6,333 bases of DNA, from assembly GCA_015711875.1 (NCBI GenBank), contig JACVJG010000185.1, forward strand, positions 1 to 6,333, read 5' to 3'. This DNA is from Candidatus Solincola jinzensis. Lineage in GTDB: Bacteria; Actinomycetota; Geothermincolia; Geothermincolales; RBG-13-55-18. The number at the start of each line of letters is the position of its first letter. The stretch's first letter is position 1. Made by a program: the position numbers and the translations under genes. Positions 1-3,777 of this stretch are shown here, in pieces. Below the pieces are notes generated by a model that was not told the origin of the DNA, ran no database searches, and saw nothing but the letters and a program-made list of their open reading frames with translations.

Positions 1-95
1 ACGTCACCGGAAGGGCGGGGGGCCGCGGGGGGCGGGGACGGCTGGGCTTTGCATTCGTCGCGGCTCGCCGTCCATTTCCCCATGCCGGCCATCAT
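1..95 (-). CDS. 5' end of an unidentified gene running off the left edge
   Basis: A minus-strand reading frame opens with ATG at 95-93 or the adjacent ATG at 92-90, and stays open to base 1. An AAGGAG Shine-Dalgarno sequence at 106-101 lies 5 or 8 bases upstream of these starts, which is the main reason for calling it. A third in-frame ATG is at 83-81. The visible ~31 residues begin MMAGMGKWTASRDEC and continue into a Pro/Ala-rich stretch (PSPPPAAPRPSG), which looks like a low-complexity linker ahead of a domain outside the window. There is no hydrophobic signal peptide in the visible part. The gene has the same orientation as the Yip1-like gene upstream and could be co-transcribed with it. 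I do not recognise the protein, and the Pro-rich part could be a chance product of G-rich DNA. Confidence 0.4.
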   Translation of the reverse strand, partial: MMAGMGKWTASRDECKAQPSPPPAAPRPSGD

Positions 96-124
96 CCGTA
101 CTCCTTCATGTCGCCTGTCTCTCC

Positions 125-202
125 TCATATCCCCGGAAGGGCCCGGCCGGAGAGGGGGTGGGCCCCGCAGACGGTGGAGAGGGCAAGGGAGGCCAAGGCC
201 TC
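125..202 (-). repeat. Degenerate tandem copy of the 3' end of the Yip1-like gene
   Basis: Bases 128-199 match 257-328 at an offset of exactly 129 bp, with about 57 of 72 positions identical. The 129-bp offset keeps the reading frame. The minus-strand translation here (ALASLALSTVCGAHPLSG and so on, ending GI) parallels the last 25 residues of the neighbouring membrane protein (IWASLLLSTLCGALVLSG and so on). It ends in its own stop codon (TGA, 127-125) at the equivalent place. Weaker similarity continues to about 222 after a short indel. Most amino-acid differences replace hydrophobic residues (Trp to Arg, Leu to Pro, Leu-Val to His-Pro), as expected of a copy no longer selected to span a membrane. 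It is either the remnant of a duplicated paralogue or an internal tandem duplication. Confidence 0.7.
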
Positions 203-244
203 TTCCCCCTTCCGGTGCGTCCTCTCTTTCCGGGTGTTATCCAT
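125..244 (-). CDS. Possible 39-residue small ORF made from the duplicated gene end
   Basis: An ATG at 244-242 opens a 39-codon frame ending in TGA at 127-125. A GAGG motif at 254-251, touching the stop codon of the upstream Yip1-like gene, lies 6 bases ahead of the ATG, so translational coupling is conceivable. The product would have a very basic first third (MDNTRKERTHRKGEE) followed by the degenerate copy of the membrane protein's C-terminal helix, now interrupted by His, Pro and Arg. No family is recognised. Its derivation from a duplication and the loss of hydrophobicity argue for a decayed remnant rather than a functional small protein. Confidence 0.2.
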   Translation of the reverse strand: MDNTRKERTHRKGEEALASLALSTVCGAHPLSGRALPGI

Positions 245-253
245 CCTTTTCCT

Positions 254-814
254 CTATATCCCCAGAAGGGCCCAGCCGGAGAGGACCAGGGCCCCGCATA
301 AGGTGGAGAGGAGGAGGGAGGCCCAAATCTTTTCGCCGGTGAGCTCCTTGACGATGGCGAAGATGGGGTAGAGGGCCCAGAGCACCCCGGTGACCCCGAA
401 GGCCACGGCGGTGTTCCAGCCCCCGGCCAGGTTGAAGAGAAGCCCCACCACGCAGAAGATGAGGGTGGGGGTGTAGGCGAGGCAGAAGGACTTGATGGTC
501 CAGTCCAGGGGGCGGTCGCCTCCCATGAGGCGGGAGGCCGCCCAGGCCACGCAGGCCACCAGGGCCACCCCGGAGGTGCCCAGGGCGGTGCCCAGGAAGG
601 TGAAGCCCGCGGCCTTGCCCGCCGAGGCGGTGCCCACCCGGTGCATGTCCAGGCCGGTCTGGAGGAAGAAGAGGGTGAAGGCCAGCCCGGAGACGGAGAG
701 GGATACGGGCCAGGGCACCTTCTCCAGGGCCCCTTTCACCACCTGGGCGGGGTTGAGGATCATGGAGAGGGCGGAGCGCAGAGAGGAAGTGGTGGTTGTC
801 CCGGCTGCTTCCAT
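254..814 (-). CDS. Yip1-like multi-pass membrane protein
   Basis: This 186-residue integral membrane protein has the size and layout of bacterial Yip1-domain proteins: a short cytoplasmic N-terminus, an early 'ILNPAQVVKGALE' segment, then about five hydrophobic segments. These lie roughly at residues 36-52, 68-94, 110-130, 135-155 and 163-185. The pattern of a polar loop followed by 'FCLAYTPTLIF' before the third helix is also typical. There is no signal peptide or catalytic motif. The biochemical role of bacterial Yip1 proteins is not established. The start is ATG at 814-812; the frame is closed by a stop (847-845) a short way upstream, so this is the only reasonable start, and a purine-rich AAGGGGG lies 6 bases before it. 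The gene ends in TAG at 256-254 and is followed by a degenerate copy of its own 3' end. The family assignment rests on topology and sequence feel, so it is moderate; that it is a real membrane-protein gene is more certain. Confidence 0.75.
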   Translation of the reverse strand: MEAAGTTTTSSLRSALSMILNPAQVVKGALEKVPWPVSLSVSGLAFTLFFLQTGLDMHRVGTASAGKAAGFTFLGTALGTSGVALVACVAWAASRLMGGDRPLDWTIKSFCLAYTPTLIFCVVGLLFNLAGGWNTAVAFGVTGVLWALYPIFAIVKELTGEKIWASLLLSTLCGALVLSGWALLGI

Positions 815-1273
815 AGATCGCCCCCTTGCCGCCCTTGCCCATCTCTATTTGCCAGGAAACAATGCTGCAACCAAAGTTGCGATCTCGATGATATTTTAGC
901 ATGCTCTGCCCGCAATCGGAATATTGATCCACCCGCAACCGGACTCTTAGAACTAACGCAGGCACGGGAAGAAAATCATGCGCAGCGCCTTCGGGTTGTC
1001 TCCGATATCCTTTTCCTTCAGTGGCTCTATCTATTCCTCATCTCCCTTGCCATGCTGGTGGCGATGGAGTCCTTCAAGCTGGCGCGGAGGCGGGTGACGG
1101 GACGGAGGTGAGCGAAGCGCACTGGTTACATGCCCGCGTTTTGTGGCCTGATCGAGTTACTTCTTCAAGCTGGCGGGCAAGCTTACGGTCGTGGATTCCC
1201 TTATGCGAACCGCCTCGGCATGGGTGCAATAATGATCTGCCGCAGATTAAGAGGCCCGGTAGTCAGGCAATCC
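815..1273. other. 459-base gap without an intact gene
   Basis: The only protein-like content is the ATPase C-terminus relic at 978-1111 on the plus strand. Between 815 and 960 the sequence must carry the leader of the minus-strand Yip1-like gene. A TAAAAT at 899-894 (minus) could serve as a -10 box, but no good -35 box sits 16-18 bases ahead of it. A small hairpin (GCAAC/GTTGC, 4-base loop) lies at 867-880. Between 1112 and 1273 I found no gene, RNA or terminator on either strand, only a 13-base direct repeat shared with 1072-1084. The composition is less GC-extreme than the flanking genes. Confidence 0.5.
978..1111 (+). pseudogene. Relic of the C-terminus of a cation-transporting P-type ATPase
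   Basis: Two plus-strand frames join into one plausible peptide. Frame 978-1013 gives MRSAFGLSPISF. The next frame, 1016-1111, gives LQWLYLFLISLAML, then VAMESFKLARRRV and a TGA stop at 1109-1111. Loss of a single base near 1011-1016 would explain the break. The restored string (small-Phe-Gly, x-Pro-hydrophobic-Ser, then Gln-Trp, a hydrophobic helix, Glu-x-x-Lys-Leu and an Arg-rich tail) matches the usual ending of P-type cation ATPases of the Cation_ATPase_C type. Such enzymes are about 900 residues long, whereas here only the last ~45 codons remain; upstream lies the oppositely oriented Yip1-like gene. The stretch is short, so the family call is an inference; the amphipathic helix followed by a basic tail is directly visible. 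Confidence 0.4.
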
Positions 1274-1639
1274 TTAAGGGATAGGGAGCCTCCTCCGACG
1301 GATCCTCTCTCGTTCGATTACCACGATGCTTCTGCCCAGCTCTTCGACGGCGATCAATTCCAGCACCCTGCGCAGCAGCGCCAGAGTCTGTTCCCTGCTG
1401 TATTCGCCATACCTGAAGAGAACGATACCCGGACCTTCTTCTTGTGTATGGGCAAGCAGCCGTGGATAGTCCAGGTCCGCGGTGATCACTATCATGTCGT
1501 TGGCTCTTGCGTAGGCCAGAAGCGCTTCGTCCGTGGCCCCGCTCATTTCGATCTCTGATGCGTGAACGGCTTCTAGCCCTTGGTCTCTCAGCCAAGCAGC
1601 CAGCCCCGGGGGTAGGGGCATATCGATGAGAAAGCTCAC
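1274..1639 (-). CDS. DUF5615 PIN-like protein, probable toxin of a TA pair
   Basis: This 121-residue protein fits the DUF5615 PIN-like family, small Mg-dependent nuclease-fold proteins usually paired with a DUF433 protein and regarded as type II toxin-antitoxin partners. Visible hallmarks are the N-terminal FLID motif followed by a Pro/Leu segment (Asp6), a Gly-Leu-Glu-Ala-Val-His turn, SGATDEALLAYA (Asp37), VITADLDYPRLL (Asp55 and Asp57), and a PGIVLFRYGEY strand (Arg76). The acidic residues are those expected to form the PIN metal site, and none appears lost. The tail is unusually Arg-rich (ERERIRRRR). The start is GTG at 1639-1637, overlapping the partner's stop as GTGA, so translation is probably coupled. 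Length is normal for the family, and the gene looks intact. The cellular target is unknown; RNA cleavage is inferred from the fold only. Confidence 0.85.
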   Translation of the reverse strand: MSFLIDMPLPPGLAAWLRDQGLEAVHASEIEMSGATDEALLAYARANDMIVITADLDYPRLLAHTQEEGPGIVLFRYGEYSREQTLALLRRVLELIAVEELGRSIVVIERERIRRRRLPIP

Positions 1640-1860
1640 TTGGCTATCTCCAGAGTCTCCTCTTCGGCGAGAAAAGCCGCGTAGCGTAAGGCTTCGTCTA
1701 TGTCCTCCGATTCAAGGTAGGGATATTCCTGTAATATCTCCTCCCTGGTCTCGCCGGAGGCCAATAACCCCAATAATCGTGAAACGGGGAACCTTAACCC
1801 TCGTATACAGGGCTTGCCGGTGCATACTTGCGGGTCCACCGTGATGCGCTCGAACCTCAT
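1636..1860 (-). CDS. DUF433 antitoxin-like protein
   Basis: This 74-residue protein has the clear DUF433 signature. It begins RITVDPQVCTGKPCIRGLRF, then PVSRLLGLLASGETREEIL (the helix-turn-helix-like part), then EYPYLESEDIDEALRYAAFL. DUF433 proteins are small DNA-binding-like proteins that usually precede a DUF5615 PIN-like gene and are treated as its antitoxin. That is the arrangement here: the TGA stop (1638-1636) overlaps the GTG start of the next gene by 4 bases. I place the start at ATG 1860-1858, because a GGAGGTG Shine-Dalgarno (1873-1867) sits 6 bases before it. The longer start at GTG 1869 would lie inside that ribosome binding site and would add only Met-Leu-Gly to the N-terminus. 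The C-terminus is acidic, the usual antitoxin half that binds the toxin. Autoregulation is likely by analogy but not demonstrated. Confidence 0.88.
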   Translation of the reverse strand: MRFERITVDPQVCTGKPCIRGLRFPVSRLLGLLASGETREEILQEYPYLESEDIDEALRYAAFLAEEETLEIAK

Positions 1861-1866
1861 GCCTAA

Positions 1867-1873
1867 CACCTCC
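1867..1873 (-). promoter_or_regulatory. Ribosome binding site deciding the DUF433 start
   Basis: GGAGGTG on the minus strand, 6 bases before ATG 1860-1858, is a near-perfect complement of the 16S rRNA 3' end. It overlaps the alternative GTG start at 1869-1867 and so rules that start out. Confidence 0.75.
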
Positions 1874-1879
1874 GCTTTA

Positions 1880-1909
1880 ATAATAACCCTTTACCTTGAG
1901 GGGTGTCAT
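1880..1909 (-). promoter_or_regulatory. Candidate promoter of the DUF433/DUF5615 module
   Basis: On the minus strand, ATGACA (1909-1904) and TATTAT (1885-1880) are separated by 18 bases, resembling -35 and -10 boxes of a housekeeping promoter. This AT-rich patch stands out in GC-rich DNA. A weakness is that the start of transcription would fall at about 1875-1872, right at the Shine-Dalgarno sequence, leaving a very short leader. The true promoter may be slightly further upstream. Confidence 0.3.
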
Positions 1910-2060
1910 TCTGCCTCGCGAGAGCATGTGGCCTGGTCCGCTTCACGGCGCTCATGGCTCACCTCATTGGTTCCACTAGAGGATCACGAGCGAACTAGAG
2001 CCATTGAAGGCATCAAGGTTTTCTTGACAACATCACCTCCAGAGAAAGGTCCGCCATTTA

Positions 2061-2102
2061 CCTCTTACCTTTCGGCGCGCGCGCGCCGAGAGAATAAGGA
2101 GG
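2061..2102. repeat. Strong GC palindrome inside an imperfect inverted repeat
   Basis: Bases 2072-2089 form a perfect 18-bp palindrome, TCGGCGCGCGCGCGCCGA. Outside it, CCTCTT (2061-2066) can pair with AAGGAGG (2097-2103), and weaker complementarity (GGTCC near 2049 against GGTCC/GGACC near 2106) extends further. The result is a hairpin of about 40 bases or a cruciform-prone site. No T-run follows on either strand, so it is not a standard intrinsic terminator. It could be a protein binding site, an mRNA structure in the leader of the downstream gene, or a small palindromic repeat element. Confidence 0.6.
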
Positions 2103-2252
2103 AACGGTCCACGGCGATAAGGAGAGGAGAGCCAAATAGTCACCGCCTCCAGGGACGCAAAAGACGGGCCGCGTGATGGGCTGCCCGCTCGCGGGAAGTG
2201 GGGATGCGCCCGGGCGAAGACGGCTCTGCACTCCGCCCTCATCCTTTTTCTC

Positions 2253-2711
2253 GTGCTGACCATCGCCACGCTGCCCCCCATCTCGCCGCCGCGATGCCTT
2301 GCCGCCGAACTCCCGGATGAGCCGGACCTCTCTTTCTGGGTGACCAACGGCGAGGTTTACTCTATTCTCCCCACCCCGGACACCGTCTATATCGGCGGGA
2401 GTTTCACCTACGTGGGGCCCAATACCGGAAACGGGGCCCCTTTTGACGCCTCCACCGGCCAGCCCCTCCCCTCCTTCCCGCGGGCGGAAGGCAGCGTCTA
2501 TGCCTGCGTCCCCGACGGCTCGGGGGGATGGTTCATCGGGGGATACTTCACCGAGGTGGCCGGACAGCCCCGGGCGGGCATAGCCCGCATACTCTCCGAC
2601 CTCACCCTCGATCCCTCGTTCAACCCGGGAGCCGGCGGCTCGGTGCTCGCCCTGGCCCTCTCCGGGGACACCCTTTACGCAGGGGGGGGAATTCACCTCC
2701 ATAGGAGGTGA
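2253..2711 (+). CDS. 5' part of a secreted DUF5122 (delta-60) beta-propeller protein, split gene
   Basis: The 152-codon frame from GTG 2253 encodes the N-terminal half of an exported propeller protein. Repeats of the delta-60/DUF5122 type are visible: GEVYSILPTPDTVYIGGSFT, then SVYACVPDGSGGWFIGGYFTEV, then SVLALALSGDTLYAGGG. GTG 2253 is a poor start because no Shine-Dalgarno precedes it and it falls inside the hydrophobic core of a signal peptide. Codons upstream in the same frame read AKTALHSALILFLV and lead into the visible signal sequence ending PRCLAA (cleavage probably before Glu-Leu-Pro). No ATG, GTG or TTG occurs in that upstream stretch, but ATG 2204 would be in frame if one G of the GGG at 2212-2214 were removed. 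The frame ends at TGA 2709-2711 because of an extra G in the tract 2682-2689; homologous sequence continues one frame over. Confidence 0.7.
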   Translation: MLTIATLPPISPPRCLAAELPDEPDLSFWVTNGEVYSILPTPDTVYIGGSFTYVGPNTGNGAPFDASTGQPLPSFPRAEGSVYACVPDGSGGWFIGGYFTEVAGQPRAGIARILSDLTLDPSFNPGAGGSVLALALSGDTLYAGGGIHLHRR

Positions 2712-2846
2712 GAGCCGAAACCGCATAGCCGCCATCGACGCCCGCACCGGGCAGGCCACGGATTGGGATCCCGGCGCCGACGGTTATGTGTATGCCCTGG
2801 CCCTCTCCGGCGGCGCCCTCTACGCGGGGGGAGAGTTCACCTCCAT
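2649..2846 (+). repeat. 48-codon propeller repeat, two near-identical DNA copies
   Basis: The sequence at 2649-2702 recurs at 2794-2846 (GCCCTGGCCCTCTCCGG through TTCACCTCCAT). Copies are offset by 145 bases ahead of the poly-G tract but by 144 (48 codons) after it. Both encode ALALSG, then LYAGGEFTS, one propeller blade each. The change in offset locates a one-base insertion in the first copy. Confidence 0.85.
2682..2689 (+). other. 8-G tract carrying a +1 frameshift
   Basis: Eight consecutive G residues sit where seven are needed to read LYAGGEFTSIGGESRNRIA across the break. The following repeat copy has six Gs plus GAGAG at the same place and is in frame. It may be a sequencing or assembly error, a real mutation, or a slippage-prone switch. 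Confidence 0.75.
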
Positions 2847-3450
2847 GGGCGGCAAGCCGTGCGTGGGCATCGCCAGGTTCCCGGTGGCCTACGAGGTGAT
2901 GGCAACGGTGCTCTCGGGAGAGGGAACTGCGCTTCCCGCCAGCCAGACGGTGGCCCACGGGCAGGACTCCGCCCCCATCGCCATCACCCCGGGGGTGGGA
3001 TGGCACATCGCCCCGCTCACCGACAACGGCAAGCCGGTGGCCGTGACCGACCCCTCGGGCATGGACTACACCGTGCGTGACGTCGCCGAGGACCACAGCG
3101 TGCAGGTGGCCTTCGCCCGGGACTTCAAGCCGGCCCCCGCCTGGTACCTGGCCGAGGGGTGCACGCAGGGGGACTTCGAGACCTTCCTCCTGATACAGAA
3201 CCCCGCCGATTCCCCGGCCACCGTGGACATCGCCTTCCAGACCGAGGAGGGCGAGGTGGCCCCGCCGGACCTGCGGGGGGTGGTAATACCTCCCAGGTCC
3301 CGCAGGACCCTCAAGGCCAACGACTACCTGACCTCCTGGGGCGTCTCCGCCCGGGTGACCGCCACCTCGGGAGAGGTGGTATGCGAGCGGGCCGTCTACG
3401 GCAACGGCAGGGCCTGGGCCCACGACTCCATAGGGGCGACCGCGCCGTAG
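2788..3450 (+). CDS. 3' part of the split propeller protein, with InlB-like and WYLAEG modules
   Basis: This frame continues the protein broken at the poly-G tract. Coding in the same frame extends back to about 2690 (EFTSIGGESRNRIAAIDART), so GTG 2788 is only the first available start, with no Shine-Dalgarno. From residue 1 at 2788: the last propeller blade (1-33); a module resembling divergent InlB B-repeats (about 37-112, with TVAHGQDSAPIAITPGVGWH); then a C-terminal domain from residue 119, WYLAEGCTQGDFETFLLIQN, rich in beta strands, ending GATAP with TAG 3448-3450. I recall WYLAEG domains as multi-copy modules of exported actinobacterial proteins, each ~110 residues; only one is present here. 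Restored, the whole protein would be about 415 residues, exported, probably extracellular. No sortase motif, anchor or catalytic site is visible. The ligand is unknown. Confidence 0.75.
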   Translation: MYALALSGGALYAGGEFTSMGGKPCVGIARFPVAYEVMATVLSGEGTALPASQTVAHGQDSAPIAITPGVGWHIAPLTDNGKPVAVTDPSGMDYTVRDVAEDHSVQVAFARDFKPAPAWYLAEGCTQGDFETFLLIQNPADSPATVDIAFQTEEGEVAPPDLRGVVIPPRSRRTLKANDYLTSWGVSARVTATSGEVVCERAVYGNGRAWAHDSIGATAP

Positions 3451-3507
3451 CACCGGGCACGCGCCACAGCATCGGGCACGCGCATCAGCACCGGGCACGC
3501 GCCATAG
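3451..3507 (+). repeat. Three tandem 19-bp repeats after the propeller gene
   Basis: Starting directly after the TAG stop, three units of 19 bp occur at 3451-3469, 3470-3488 and 3489-3507, with consensus CACCGGGCACGCGCCACAG. Copies 1 and 3 differ at one base and copy 2 at about three. The unit length is not a multiple of three, so it is not a coding repeat. It has no spacers and is too short for a CRISPR array. Confidence 0.85.
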
Positions 3508-3558
3508 CTCGCTTCGCTGCCCGCCGACGGTTCCGTGAGAGGCGAGGCGATCCCCCGG

Positions 3559-3727
3559 TTATGAGCCCAGCCACCACCAGGGAACCGCGATCACCTTGCC
3601 GTGGAGATGGCGCAGGGCGCTCCCCGCGTGCACCAGCAGGCCCCTTACAGCCCGGGGGTGCTCCTCGAGGAACGCGAGAAGCGCAACTGATGCGCTCCAC
3701 CTCCAGCCTTACCGCCTCGGGAACAAA
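3559..3727 (-). pseudogene. Relic of the C-terminus of a DUF4143-type ATPase
   Basis: On the minus strand, 3693-3559 reads ASVALLAFLEEHPRAVRG, then LLVHAGSALRHLHGKVIAVP, then WWWLGS and TAA (3561-3559). This resembles the end of AAA ATPases with a DUF4143 domain, where a helix with 'FLEEHP' is followed by a strand, a 'L-x-[DG]-x-V-x-A-[IVL]-P-W' strand and the stop. Just upstream the same frame has a stop, while the neighbouring frame (to about 3727) reads VPEAVRLEVERIS, similar to the 'V-x-[IL]-E-V-K' strand that normally precedes it. A frameshift between the two is implied. Such proteins are usually about 400 residues; only the last ~50 codons survive. The assignment is from memory of the family ending and is moderate. 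Confidence 0.4.
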
Positions 3728-3737
3728 GGGTGCTTAG

Positions 3738-3777
3738 CCTTCCTCGTCGCGGAGTCGGGGCCAAAACCGAGGAGAGG
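3738..3777 (-). terminator. Weak hairpin directly after the large gene
   Basis: CCTTCCTCG (3738-3746) can pair with CGAGGAGAGG (3768-3777) with one bulged base, leaving a loop of about 21 bases. It lies immediately downstream of the TGA (3780-3778) of the minus-strand gene. No T-run follows, so if it terminates or protects the transcript it does not fit the standard intrinsic form. Confidence 0.25.

Larger units (their letters stand above)
1861..2203. other. Intergenic region between divergent genes
   Basis: About 340 bases lie between the minus-strand toxin-antitoxin module and the plus-strand propeller gene. It holds the module's ribosome binding site and promoter-like boxes (1867-1909) and a GC palindrome within an imperfect inverted repeat (2061-2102). 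A lone TTGACA lies at 2024-2029 with no matching -10 box. An AAGGAGG at 2097-2103 has no start codon within reach. No coding sequence in it resembles a known protein on either strand. Confidence 0.55.

Noticed and set aside
237..965. A 242-codon minus-strand open frame overlapping the Yip1-like gene
   Set aside because: Its translation is dominated by Gly, Pro, Arg and His with no domain pattern, typical of an off-frame reading of a GC-rich gene. The overlapping frame at 254-814 encodes clean membrane helices.
1072..1175. 13-base direct repeat CTTCAAGCTGGCG at 1072-1084 and 1163-1175 as an insertion footprint
   Set aside because: It is short, without terminal inverted repeats or a transposase relic between the copies; a chance or minor duplication is enough.
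2024..2029. Perfect TTGACA upstream of the propeller gene as a -35 box
   Set aside because: At 16-18 bases downstream there is only AGGTCC-like sequence, so no -10 box pairs with it.
2097..2103. AAGGAGG as a ribosome binding site
   Set aside because: No ATG, GTG or TTG lies within the next 12 bases, and it is better explained as an arm of the inverted repeat.
2703..2711. AGGAGGTGA, complementary to the 16S rRNA end, just after the frameshift, as a recoding or re-initiation signal
   Set aside because: It lies downstream of the G tract, whereas known frameshift-stimulating Shine-Dalgarno sequences lie upstream. No start codon follows at a useful distance, and the bases simply encode Ile-Gly-Gly-Glu of the propeller.
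2058..2759. Long minus-strand open frames opposite the propeller gene, including a 292-codon one at 2620-3498
   Set aside because: These are Gly/Arg/His-rich shadows of the plus-strand gene, whose repeats, signal peptide and domains are recognisable.
3451..3507. CRISPR array
   Set aside because: The 19-bp units are directly adjacent with no spacers, and there are no cas genes in the window.
3159..3737. A 192-codon plus-strand open frame crossing the end of the propeller gene
   Set aside because: It is Arg/Gly/Pro-rich with no recognisable pattern, and it overlaps the well-supported WYLAEG domain in another frame.
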